Positions 17,401 to 24,871 of a stretch of 52,399 nucleotides of DNA are shown here, one piece after another. Under the pieces are notes generated by a model that was given only the letters and a program-made list of their open reading frames with translations, did no database searches and was not told the origin of the DNA. Numbering within the stretch: the stretch's first letter is position 1; each line of letters starts with the position of its first letter. Source of the stretch: Candidatus Nanoarchaeia archaeon (GTDB lineage: Archaea > Nanobdellota > Nanobdellia > SCGC-AAA011-G17 > GW2011-AR17); contig JAQTVM010000011.1 in NCBI GenBank assembly GCA_028706745.1, positions 1 through 52,399 on the forward strand, read 5' to 3'. The position numbers were made by a program, and so were the translations under genes.

Positions 17401-17487
17401 GATAATACAATCTAAGAGCCAATAACTAAGAACTAATAACTGCCAACTACTTATTAAAAACTACCGGCTGCTAACTGCCAATTAAGA
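17401..17487. repeat. Low-complexity intergenic repeat block A
   Basis: Between glyA and the SPFH gene lies a run of short degenerate units (CTAAG, AATAAC, CTGCCAACTAC, CTAACTGCC). It shares the 11-mer AACTACCGGCT (17459-17469) with block B on the other side of the SPFH gene, in the same orientation. No gene fits here. Confidence 0.4.
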
Positions 17488-17489
17488 AT

Positions 17490-18551
17490 TTACTTCTCGC
17501 CTATCTGTCCGTCAACATTGCCGTCAGCTGAATCGCCTGCAACAACCTTCTTGTTTGATTCTTCAACCTCGCGATTGTCCTCTTCTTCCTGGACCATCTC
17601 ATTCTCTTCCTTTGCATTTGTGCCTATCTCTTCAATCTTTCTCTTTATCTCTGATTTCCCTATTGCTGACTCTTTAAGCACTTCATCGCCAATCATGTTC
17701 AATGCCTTGTTGAATGTGCTGCCTGAAATCATTCCTTTTGCAAGATTGTTTCCTCCTGCCGCCCCTGACTTGACAACATCCATGAACTCTGCAGGAATCA
17801 TCATCTTGGATGACTTCATGTTTTCCAATGCCTTTACATACAGGTATGCAAGCGTCCTGTCATCAAAGCTTTCAGTTCCCTTTCCAAGGGCAGCGGTAAG
17901 CACTCTTCTTGCCTCTGCAACAAACTTCTTTGCTTCCAATGACTCAGCTGCAACCTTCTTTCCCCTCAAAGCATCAAGCACCTGCCTCGGAGGCTCCATT
18001 CTCTCCATCTCAAAATTGTTTATTGTTAGCCCCCAGTTCTGTATTGAAGGCTGTATCTGCTCAATCATCAGCGCTGCAATGTCCTCTATGTTAATCAAAA
18101 GCTGGGTGAATGAAAACTCTCCTGCAATGTCCCTTACCCTTGCTGTAATCATGTCAGTCAATGCGCTCTTGTAATTTTGCACGCCTAATGCCGCGTTTAC
18201 CGCGTTGCTTATGTAATAGAACACAACTCCGTGCATCTTTATCTCAAGCCCTTCCCTTGATATTATCGGAACATCAATCTGCTCCTGCTGTTCCCTTAAG
18301 TCCAGAACATATCCTACTTTTTCAAATACAGGGATTACAATTGCCCAGCCGGAAGGCGAAACCCTGTGAAACTTGCCGAACCTATATATAATGGCAGCTT
18401 CAAAAGGGTCAAACTTCCTTATGAAGAACTTGTAAAACAAGAATGCAAATATGCCTGCTGCCGTGAAAAGCGCCACAGGCAGCAGCAAATTAAGGAAATA
18501 CAATACAAGTATGAGAGCTGCAAATATCAGCAATATTATTAATGGCCACAT
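17490..18551 (-). CDS. SPFH/band-7 membrane protein
   Basis: 353 residues: two closely spaced N-terminal hydrophobic segments (residues 1-42), then the SPFH domain (about 48-230) with YRFGKFHRVSPSGWAIVIP, VPIISREGLEIKMHGVVFYY and TDMITARVRDIAGEFSF. The heptad-like stretch and the acidic, low-complexity tail (EENEMVQEEEDNREVEE) follow. Such proteins form ring- or cage-like membrane scaffolds, often with a membrane protease of the NfeD type, but no such partner is adjacent here. It is flanked by two repeat blocks. Confidence 0.88.
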   Translation of the reverse strand: MWPLIILLIFAALILVLYFLNLLLPVALFTAAGIFAFLFYKFFIRKFDPFEAAIIYRFGKFHRVSPSGWAIVIPVFEKVGYVLDLREQQEQIDVPIISREGLEIKMHGVVFYYISNAVNAALGVQNYKSALTDMITARVRDIAGEFSFTQLLINIEDIAALMIEQIQPSIQNWGLTINNFEMERMEPPRQVLDALRGKKVAAESLEAKKFVAEARRVLTAALGKGTESFDDRTLAYLYVKALENMKSSKMMIPAEFMDVVKSGAAGGNNLAKGMISGSTFNKALNMIGDEVLKESAIGKSEIKRKIEEIGTNAKEENEMVQEEEDNREVEESNKKVVAGDSADGNVDGQIGEK

Positions 18552-18589
18552 ATGCTAGAAAGATAATTATATGGTTTATATAGCTTTTG

Positions 18590-18670
18590 GCTAGTAAGTG
18601 GCAAGCGGCGGGTGGCAGCAGTAACTACCGGCTACTTGCTACAGGCTGCTTACTAAGGACTCCGGCTAAA
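18590..18670. repeat. Low-complexity intergenic repeat block B
   Basis: A GC-richer relative of block A, with AACTACCGGCT at 18623-18633 followed by CTTGCTACAGGCTGCTTACTAAGG. Together the blocks bracket the SPFH gene. They may be remnants of one dispersed repeat; nothing coding is visible. Confidence 0.4.
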
Positions 18671-18711
18671 AATACAAAACCTTTAAATACCCCCCGCCTA
18701 TCACGAGCCAT

Positions 18712-19659
18712 ATGGCGCACTGGAGAGACGAGGTAAAACCTGAAATCAAGAAAGAATTTGAGAGATTGGTAACCAAGTCAGCCCAGCATAAGGAAACTTA
18801 TGAAAAAGCAAAACAGGGCGCAATTGCCCAGCTTTGGACTGCAAATGCAATCCAGGAAAAAGAGCTTGACGAATTAAGGGCAAAAATCGCCCTTCTTGAC
18901 AGCAGAATAAGCACGATTCCGTCATTAAAGAGCGCAAATATTGATTCCATGGCATTAAAGCAGGTTCTAATGAGGCTTGAATTCCTTGAGAAAAAGCTCG
19001 AGAATGCATCATTGCAGAACGAGAAAACGCAGATACTCTGCAAACACCCGGACATCAAGAGGGAAAAGGGATACCTGTATTTCATCAGCAAGGAAGGAAA
19101 GCTCGCAAGAGTGCCAATGGCAAGAGGAAAAGAAAGCAAGATTCACAGGCAGGAAATACTGCACGACTGCAAGATACACACAGAGCCGGGCTGGCTTTAT
19201 TATGTTGACAGGAACATGAATTCCGCAAGAACAAAGATGGAGAGAAAAATGCCCGGGGCTGTTGTAAAGATTCCGAAGAAATACGCAAAAGACCTGAGAA
19301 AGGCAATGGGCGAGATAAGAAAGATTGAGAAGATGAAGAAGAAGATAACTGATATTGAAGAAAGATTAAAAGGAAAGCTTCCTTTGTTTGAAAAGGCAAT
19401 AAAGGTTCTTGCTGCAAAAGGAAAGATGGCTGAGCAGGCTGTGATGAAGACAAAGTTTCTTGAAAAAGCGCTTGCAGAGATTTCAGGCAAGAGGAAAAAA
19501 GAAGGAATCAAGATAGACGCAAACAAGGCAATGAGGGAAGTCATTTCAAGAAAGGTTGCAGGCGTGAAGAGAAAGGCAAAGAAAGAGATTGCAGACAAGG
19601 TGAAAGAGGCAGTTGACGAGACAACGCACGAGCTTCATCAGGCATTGAATAAGATATAG
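18712..19659 (+). CDS. Coiled-coil protein of unknown function
   Basis: 315 residues, no family recognised. Residues about 10-110 and 195-315 are highly charged helices with coiled-coil character (KIEKMKKKITDIEERLKGKL). Between them is a small beta-rich segment with two similar strands-and-turns, GYLYFISKEGKLARVPMARG and GWLYYVDRNMNSARTKM, which look like an internal duplication. CTTTAAATA at 18681-18689 lies about 27 nt upstream of the ATG, so the mRNA is probably leaderless. The basic C-terminus hints at nucleic-acid or ribosome contact, but that is a guess. Confidence 0.75.
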   Translation: MAHWRDEVKPEIKKEFERLVTKSAQHKETYEKAKQGAIAQLWTANAIQEKELDELRAKIALLDSRISTIPSLKSANIDSMALKQVLMRLEFLEKKLENASLQNEKTQILCKHPDIKREKGYLYFISKEGKLARVPMARGKESKIHRQEILHDCKIHTEPGWLYYVDRNMNSARTKMERKMPGAVVKIPKKYAKDLRKAMGEIRKIEKMKKKITDIEERLKGKLPLFEKAIKVLAAKGKMAEQAVMKTKFLEKALAEISGKRKKEGIKIDANKAMREVISRKVAGVKRKAKKEIADKVKEAVDETTHELHQALNKI

Positions 19660-19667
19660 GCGTAAAG

Positions 19668-19676
19668 CTTATAAAC
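19668..19676 (+). promoter_or_regulatory. TATA box of the predicted small RNA
   Basis: CTTATAAAC centred about 26 nt before 19698, exactly where the closing stem of the downstream RNA begins. The same 9-mer is used again at 19849-19857 for the next operon. Confidence 0.6.
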
Positions 19677-19694
19677 AAAAAGGATTATTCTTTT

Positions 19695-19790
19695 ATTGTT
19701 ACCATCGCTAGGGCGTTCACGGGGTACCCAATCCCTGAGGGCAAACTAGGGAACGACCGCCTTGCGCGGGACCTTGGTAACGATTTTTTA
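19695..19790 (+). ncRNA. Predicted independently transcribed structured small RNA
   Basis: A GC-rich island of about 90 nt between two genes. The ends close into a 10-bp stem, 19695-19704 (ATTGTTACCA) with 19775-19784 (TGGTAACGAT, one G-U pair), directly followed by a T tract (19784-19789) as in archaeal termination. Inside, CGTTC (19714-19718) pairs with GAACG (19751-19755), CCGC/GCGG forms a small hairpin at 19757-19769, and GGG/CCC runs could form a hairpin or pseudoknot. A TATA box lies at the right distance. It is not a tRNA: there is no T-loop. It shows no C/D boxes or ACA tail. Identity unknown. Confidence 0.6.
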
Positions 19791-19848
19791 GGCTCCAAAA
19801 ATGCTTTTCCAACAAAAGCGAAAATCTTGCGGTTTTTTGACAGCAAAT

Positions 19849-19857
19849 CTTATAAAC
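19849..19857 (+). promoter_or_regulatory. TATA box of the restriction-modification operon
   Basis: CTTATAAAC, predicting transcription start near 19880, about 23 nt before the first gene. The first gene then has a Shine-Dalgarno GGTGAG 6 nt upstream of its ATG. Confidence 0.55.
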
Positions 19858-19902
19858 AAGCGATAATTAGCTTTCTTTTATGGCAAAGAGTGGTGAGTTA
19901 CA

Positions 19903-20067
19903 ATGGGATGTGAGTGTGCTAAAATATGCAAGAATAATCCAGACAAGAAGTTCAGTGAGCTAATAGAAATGGGGCTTATATGCAAAACTTGCGCAAGCAA
20001 TTACAAGGAATTTACCGCAATGCTGGATGAGGAAGAAAAGATAGGGGTGAAATCTAATGAGATGTGA
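19903..20067 (+). CDS. Tiny cysteine-motif protein, copy 1
   Basis: 54 residues starting MGCECAKICKNNPDKKF. Cysteines are arranged CxC, then C, then CxxC (ICKTCASNY), a pattern able to hold a zinc ion. It is a close paralogue of the next gene, which overlaps its end by 11 nt in another frame. GGTGAG precedes the ATG. No family is recognised. It is the first gene of a run ending with a type IIG restriction enzyme, so a regulatory or accessory role there is possible. Confidence 0.7.
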   Translation: MGCECAKICKNNPDKKFSELIEMGLICKTCASNYKEFTAMLDEEEKIGVKSNEM

Positions 20068-20200
20068 CTGCCCCCAAGTCTGCAGGGACCATCCTGACAA
20101 GACATTTGAGGAGCTTATAGAAATGGGATTGATTTGTGATGTGTGCGCTAATAGTTATAGGGAGTTTTCTAAGATAATGGAAGGGGAAGAGGAGACTTAA
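20057..20200 (+). CDS. Tiny cysteine-motif protein, copy 2
   Basis: 47 residues, MRCDCPQVCRDHPDKTFEEL and then IEMGLICDVCANSYREF, plainly a duplicate of the preceding gene: the CxCxxxC, HPDK/NPDK, ELIEMGLIC and CxxC segments align without gaps. The Shine-Dalgarno GGGGTGA is inside the upstream gene. The two proteins could form a heterodimer or a tandem zinc module. Too short for automatic gene calls, but paralogy and overlapping translation signals make it real. Confidence 0.7.
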   Translation: MRCDCPQVCRDHPDKTFEELIEMGLICDVCANSYREFSKIMEGEEET

Positions 20201-20201
20201 A

Positions 20202-20447
20202 ATGAATTTCGCAAAAATAGAAGTGTACATGCGCCCTACCTGCAAGGACAGCAAGGAAGCAATCTCTTTCTTGGAGAACGAGAAAATAGCCCATAAAGTG
20301 ATAGACATAACTACCTCTGAAGGATATTTGCTTACCAAAGATATGGAATTATCTGTATTGCCGACTATTCTTTTAAAAGACGAGCAGGACAATGTTGTAG
20401 ACAGCGTATTTTGTGTTGAAGGGCTAAAGAGGGCTTTGGGGAGATAA
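20202..20447 (+). CDS. Glutaredoxin-like protein with CxxS site
   Basis: 81 residues with a thioredoxin/glutaredoxin fold: strand IEVYMRP, the site TCKDS (CxxS, so monothiol), a helix, KVIDITTS, and the cis-proline loop VLPTILL. The start follows the previous stop by 1 nt and has GAGGAGA upstream. It is the third gene of the operon leading into the restriction enzyme. A redox role among zinc-binding neighbours could mean metal or thiol sensing; this is inference. Confidence 0.7.
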   Translation: MNFAKIEVYMRPTCKDSKEAISFLENEKIAHKVIDITTSEGYLLTKDMELSVLPTILLKDEQDNVVDSVFCVEGLKRALGR

Positions 20448-20449
20448 GA

Positions 20450-23284
20450 TTGGTTAAAGACATAAAAGAGGAAGCTAAAAAAAATATTTCTGAACTTGTT
20501 GGCAGATTTAAGAAGTTTGAAAGCCAATTTATGGACAGCAGGGAATTTGAAGCGCAAATAAAGCTGATAAATGAGTTATTTGAGGCGCTTGGATGGGATG
20601 TAAGGGGAAAAAAGGATTTTGATGAGGTAAGAAATGAGGTTAAAATAAAGGAGGGAAGAGCGGACTATTCTTTTAAGATAAATGGCGTTACAAAGTTTGT
20701 TCTTGAAGCCAAAAAACCATCTGTAAATATTGATGATAAGAGAACATGGTTCCAAGCCGTAACTTATGGATATAATAAGGGGCTGGCATTTGCAGGGCTT
20801 ACTAATTTTAAAAGATTAATTGTATTTAATGTTGAAAGCGATGAAAAAGATTTGGAAAAAGTCAAAGTTCTCGATTTAACATGTGATGAATTTATTACCG
20901 AATTTGCAAAATTATGGTGGCTTTCAAAAGAAGGGATAGCTAATGGAATTTTAGAAAAAGAAGCCGAACAGCGCGGGGCAAAAAGAAAGCGCCTGCCTGT
21001 GGATGAGCAGTTGTTTAAGGATTTAGTATATTGGAGGAATAAGCTTTACAAAAACATAAAGAAAAATAACCCACGGCTGCCGGAGCAAGAGATTGACGAG
21101 AATATACAAGTTTTGCTTAACAGGCTTATTTTCATTAGGTTCTGTGAGGACAAAGGCTACAGCGAGAAAGTGCTGCTTGAGAATCTGCATTTATGGGAAC
21201 AGGACAAGAAAACAAGCTTGTGGAATTCGCTTAGAGGAATATTTGATCAATTTGATGACGATTATAACAGCGGCTTATTTGAAAAGAGAACCTGCGATAC
21301 GTTTAATATTGATGACAAAGAGTTAAAAGAAATAATCTACGACTTGTATAATGCACAGGAACATTCAATTGCCTATAAGTTTGATGCCTTATCTGCCGAC
21401 ATATTAGGCAGTGTATATGAGCAGTTTTTGGGAAGCATAGCTTATAGGAAAGAGCAGGGTATATACTATACCCCTGCCTATATTGTAGATTATATTATTA
21501 GAAATACTTTATGTGAGATATTAAATAAGAAGCCCATTAATTTAGATAAAATAAGAGTCTTGGATCCTGCTTGCGGTTCTGGCAGTTTTTTGATAAAGGC
21601 ATTAGATTATTTCATAGGATATCAAAATAAAAGAGGAGACATTTCACAAGCAACACTAAGTACAGATAATAGTGAAGTTATGTATTCAAGAAAAGCCAAT
21701 ATCTTAAAAAAGAATATTTTTGGTGTCGACCTCGATCGTAAAGCTGTAGAGATAGCACAGCTTAGTCTTTTTCTCAAAATAGCAGAAAATAGAAAAACTT
21801 TGCCCAATATCCATGAGAATATCCAATTAGGCAATTCTCTTATAGATAACAAAAGCATTGATGAAAATGCATTCGAATGGGACAAACAATTTAAGTCTGT
21901 TATTGGAGAAGGTGGTTTTAATGCAATTATTGGAAATCCGCCTTATATTGCTTGGTCTAAGATAAATAGACAGGAAAGAAGATTCTTTGACAAAGGAACT
22001 TACTTAAATATAAATTATAAATGCAGACCTAACCATGAAGATGCACAACCAAATTATTACCTCTTCTTTATAGTAAGGGGCAACAAGGAATTAAGCTCGG
22101 AAGGTAAATTATCATTCATAATTCCACAAGAATGGTTATACAATGACTATGCGTTAGATTTTAGAAATTATTTGCTCAACCAATTTGGGAATATAAAGGT
22201 AGTCCAGTTTAATTCTAATTTTAAGGTATTCAAACATTTTAGTGAAACAGTAGGCACTAATTCATTGATAATTATTTTATCGAAGAAAGGTAACCAGGAA
22301 TTAGATTATGGGTATATAGGAGATATGGATGAAAGTATAGTAAAACAAAAATTAGCAACAAACTCGTTCGATATAAAATTAACAAAAAAATATAAAGAAA
22401 TGTATAACACTAGATGGAAATTCAATAACATAAGGATTGAAAATATAAGAAATAAGATTTCAGGTCTTAAACAAATTAGTTTGTTACAGGATAAATCTTA
22501 TTTTGAAGTCAAGGGCGGATTTCAACCACCTGTAGAGCAATCTAAAAATTTTGAGATGAGTTTAAGCGAGTATAAACAGCTCAATCCTAAAGAAAAAGGC
22601 ATTGTTTTCAATTTAGTATTTGATGCTAAATCAATAAAAAAATATTCGCCTATTCAAAAAGGCAAATTTTGGATAATAGCGAATGATATAGGCACAGAAA
22701 ACGAATTAAAGAAAGAATATCCATCCATTTTTAAAATTCTCTCAGATAAACTAATAAAACATAATAAAGAATGGTGGCATTTCCCAAATATCAGAAATTT
22801 TGAAATAATAAAAAGTTGTAATCTTAAAATTTTATCCCCTCGAACTGGTAAAGGACCTTCATTTACATTGGATGAGTATAAATCTGTGTTTAAAGGCACA
22901 AATACGATGATTATATCAAAAGAGCTAAATGCAAAATATATACTAGGCATACTTAATAGCCGTCTTTCAGATTTTTGGTATTCTACTTCAGGAAATGAGT
23001 ATCATGGCGGTAAAACTAAAAAGTATGAGCCTGATAAAGTAAAAAGAGACACAATCCCTATAAAAATTGTTTCAGAAACAGAACAACAACCATTTATCAA
23101 ACTGGTAGAAAGAGAATTATCTCTTAATAAACAGCTTGGTGCAATTGAAGGCAATAGTATAGACACAAAGAAAAAGCTAAAAGAAGAAATCGAAAAGATA
23201 GAAGCAGAAATAGACGAACTCGTCTACAAACTCTACGGAATAACTGATTCTGAAAAGAAGATTATAGAAGAAAGCCTGAAATGA
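20450..23284 (+). CDS. Type IIG restriction-modification enzyme (Eco57I-like)
   Basis: 944 residues, TTG start 2 nt after the previous stop with GGGGAG upstream. Residues 1-120 hold a PD-(D/E)xK nuclease (GRADYSFK then FVLEAKKP). A helical connector follows, then an adenine methyltransferase core: motif I LDPACGSGSFL at about 371-381 and motif IV GNPPYIAW at about 494-501. The C-terminal 250 residues form the target-recognition domain, and the end is a coiled coil (EEIEKIEAEIDELVYKLYG). One polypeptide thus cuts and methylates DNA. The gene is AT-rich relative to its surroundings, which points to transfer. Confidence 0.92.
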   Translation: MVKDIKEEAKKNISELVGRFKKFESQFMDSREFEAQIKLINELFEALGWDVRGKKDFDEVRNEVKIKEGRADYSFKINGVTKFVLEAKKPSVNIDDKRTWFQAVTYGYNKGLAFAGLTNFKRLIVFNVESDEKDLEKVKVLDLTCDEFITEFAKLWWLSKEGIANGILEKEAEQRGAKRKRLPVDEQLFKDLVYWRNKLYKNIKKNNPRLPEQEIDENIQVLLNRLIFIRFCEDKGYSEKVLLENLHLWEQDKKTSLWNSLRGIFDQFDDDYNSGLFEKRTCDTFNIDDKELKEIIYDLYNAQEHSIAYKFDALSADILGSVYEQFLGSIAYRKEQGIYYTPAYIVDYIIRNTLCEILNKKPINLDKIRVLDPACGSGSFLIKALDYFIGYQNKRGDISQATLSTDNSEVMYSRKANILKKNIFGVDLDRKAVEIAQLSLFLKIAENRKTLPNIHENIQLGNSLIDNKSIDENAFEWDKQFKSVIGEGGFNAIIGNPPYIAWSKINRQERRFFDKGTYLNINYKCRPNHEDAQPNYYLFFIVRGNKELSSEGKLSFIIPQEWLYNDYALDFRNYLLNQFGNIKVVQFNSNFKVFKHFSETVGTNSLIIILSKKGNQELDYGYIGDMDESIVKQKLATNSFDIKLTKKYKEMYNTRWKFNNIRIENIRNKISGLKQISLLQDKSYFEVKGGFQPPVEQSKNFEMSLSEYKQLNPKEKGIVFNLVFDAKSIKKYSPIQKGKFWIIANDIGTENELKKEYPSIFKILSDKLIKHNKEWWHFPNIRNFEIIKSCNLKILSPRTGKGPSFTLDEYKSVFKGTNTMIISKELNAKYILGILNSRLSDFWYSTSGNEYHGGKTKKYEPDKVKRDTIPIKIVSETEQQPFIKLVERELSLNKQLGAIEGNSIDTKKKLKEEIEKIEAEIDELVYKLYGITDSEKKIIEESLK

Positions 23285-24171
23285 ATAGAGTAATAGCCAG
23301 TTTAAAGCGTGAATTAGCAATAAGCAGATTAAAGAAGGATTTCTATGAGCTATTCAAAGGTATATTTACATGGGACTTGGCAATATTTGCCATATTCCCC
23401 ATTATTATTACAATTCTGGCATTATTCCCTGATTTTAGCGCAAATCTTAGGCTAAATATTCATGAATGGAGATGGTGGCAATTGCTAACCTCCTCTTTTG
23501 TCCATATTGATTTTGAACATTTTATAAAGAATATTTTATGGTTTCTAACATTATTCTTCTGCCAAATAATAATTATTTCAAGACTAAATATAAAAAGAGA
23601 TTATCTAATTTTATTTTTGCCAACAGTATTCTTATTCCCAATAATTAGTTCTATAATCCAGATTCTTGTTTATCCCATTAAGGTGCCATTATTACAAGAT
23701 ACGATGGGATCTTCGGGAATTATTTCCGCTTTTTGGGGAATAGGATATTTCCTAGTGCTATTTGCTTTATCTAAAAAAGAAAGAGTTATCAATAAATATT
23801 CTTACTATCTGGCAATAGGATATATTTGCCTCTCAATTCTAGTTATATATCGTTCCAAAGCTATTACAATAATTATCGGATTATTATTTATCCTATTTTA
23901 TTTATATAAGTATCTTGCAAATATTAAAATAATCACTAGAGTTTTAGGAGAGGAGACCCATACTAATTCAGCCTATTCATTCATACTTATATTTTTATTC
24001 CTCCTCTTTTTTGCTGCGCCTTATGTTTTATTTCCAATAAAAGTTAGTGATAACAGAGGAACGGTAGATTTAGTTGTACATTATATGGGCATCATATGGG
24101 GATTAAGTATTAGCTATTTATACCTGAATTGGAAATATAAAAAGAGATACCTTATTGCAAAACATATCTAA
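23281..24171 (+). CDS. Rhomboid-family intramembrane protease
   Basis: 296 residues with about eight hydrophobic segments. Rhomboid landmarks are WRWWQLLTSSFVHIDFEHF (the loop-1/helix-2 region), the catalytic serine in MGSSGIISAFWG (serine at about residue 144) and a histidine in VVHYMGIIWG (about 266). Its ATG overlaps the end of the restriction enzyme by 4 nt (ATGA), so translation is coupled. A membrane protease coupled to a restriction enzyme is unusual; it could process a membrane factor in the same defence context or be an unrelated passenger. Confidence 0.75.
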   Translation: MNRVIASLKRELAISRLKKDFYELFKGIFTWDLAIFAIFPIIITILALFPDFSANLRLNIHEWRWWQLLTSSFVHIDFEHFIKNILWFLTLFFCQIIIISRLNIKRDYLILFLPTVFLFPIISSIIQILVYPIKVPLLQDTMGSSGIISAFWGIGYFLVLFALSKKERVINKYSYYLAIGYICLSILVIYRSKAITIIIGLLFILFYLYKYLANIKIITRVLGEETHTNSAYSFILIFLFLLFFAAPYVLFPIKVSDNRGTVDLVVHYMGIIWGLSISYLYLNWKYKKRYLIAKHI

Positions 24172-24258
24172 ACTGCCTTAAACCAATATATTCTAGTATT
24201 TCCAGCCGCCTTTTTGGCTTAAGCCCGACAAAGCAAATCCCCTGAAATTCGCCGTAAG

Positions 24259-24268
24259 GCTTATAAAC
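24259..24268 (+). promoter_or_regulatory. TATA box of the aIF5A operon
   Basis: GCTTATAAAC centred about 27 nt upstream of the ATG at 24291. This fixes the start at 24291: an alternative TTG at 24273 would lie upstream of the transcription start. Confidence 0.65.
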
Positions 24269-24290
24269 CCCCTTGATTTACTTTCGTGCA

Positions 24291-24686
24291 ATGGAAGGCA
24301 ACACAGTACAGGCATCTGCGACAGAACTCAGGCCCGGAAAGTATTTCGTATTTGAGGGAGCTGCATATGTCGTAAAAAGCGTGGACATATCAAAGACAGG
24401 CAAGCACGGGCACGCGAAGTGCAGGATTGAAGCTGTGGGAATAAAAGACGGCAAAAAAATCATCACAGTAATGCCCGGACATGACAACGTGCAAATACCA
24501 ATCGTGGAAAAGAAGTCAGCGCAGGTTCTTTCAGTGCACGAAGATGTTGCAAACCTGATGGATTCAGAGAGCTTTGAGACATTTGACATAAAGATTCCTG
24601 AAGACCTGCAGGGAAAAGTTGCGGAAGGCAACACAGTAATGTACTGGATTGTGATGGGCGACAAGATGCTTGTCCAGAATAAGTGA
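24291..24686 (+). CDS. Translation factor aIF5A
   Basis: 131 residues with the archaeal/eukaryal IF5A fold: an SH3-like N-domain and an OB-like C-domain. The hypusine loop is ISKTGKHGHAK, whose lysine after TG becomes deoxyhypusine or hypusine and rescues ribosomes stalled on proline runs. TELRPGKYF and VAEGNTVMYW are also family stretches. A TATA box fits a leaderless mRNA from 24291. Ribosomal protein eL40 and an FKBP isomerase follow in the same direction with very short gaps. Confidence 0.95.
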   Translation: MEGNTVQASATELRPGKYFVFEGAAYVVKSVDISKTGKHGHAKCRIEAVGIKDGKKIITVMPGHDNVQIPIVEKKSAQVLSVHEDVANLMDSESFETFDIKIPEDLQGKVAEGNTVMYWIVMGDKMLVQNK

Positions 24687-24701
24687 ATGGAGAGATAACA
24701 C

Positions 24702-24866
24702 ATGGGAAAATTCGACGAGTCAATAGGAAGATTGTTCAACAGGGTATTTGTATGCAGGAACTGCAAGACAAAGATGAGAACTGACAAGCTCAGGATAATG
24801 AAGGGCGAAGTCAAGTGCAAGAAGTGCGGCTCAGATAACCTGAGGCCTATAAAGAAATCTAAGTGA
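24702..24866 (+). CDS. rpl40e: Ribosomal protein eL40
   Basis: 54 residues, a one-zinc-ribbon large-subunit protein. Cysteines VCRNC and CKKCG form the zinc site, and SDNLRPIKKSK matches the conserved eL40 ending GLRPK. The start has AGAGAT upstream within the 15-nt gap after aIF5A. The length is normal for archaeal eL40. Confidence 0.88.
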   Translation: MGKFDESIGRLFNRVFVCRNCKTKMRTDKLRIMKGEVKCKKCGSDNLRPIKKSK

Positions 24867-24871
24867 TTTTA

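Noticed and set aside
17401-18670. CRISPR array in the repeat blocks near the SPFH gene
   Set aside because: Units are short and irregular with no constant repeat-spacer period, and no cas gene is in the window.
19695-19790. tRNA reading of the predicted small RNA
   Set aside because: A 7-bp acceptor-like stem exists, but no T-arm precedes its 3' strand and no D-loop GG is in register.
19880-19963. 27-codon leader peptide from ATG 19880
   Set aside because: It coincides with the predicted transcription start but has no conserved feature and overlaps the better-supported cysteine-motif gene.
20054-20557. 167-codon minus-strand reading frame over the microprotein genes
   Set aside because: No ribosome site or family similarity. 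It lies opposite the twin cysteine-motif genes, whose paralogy shows which strand is coding.
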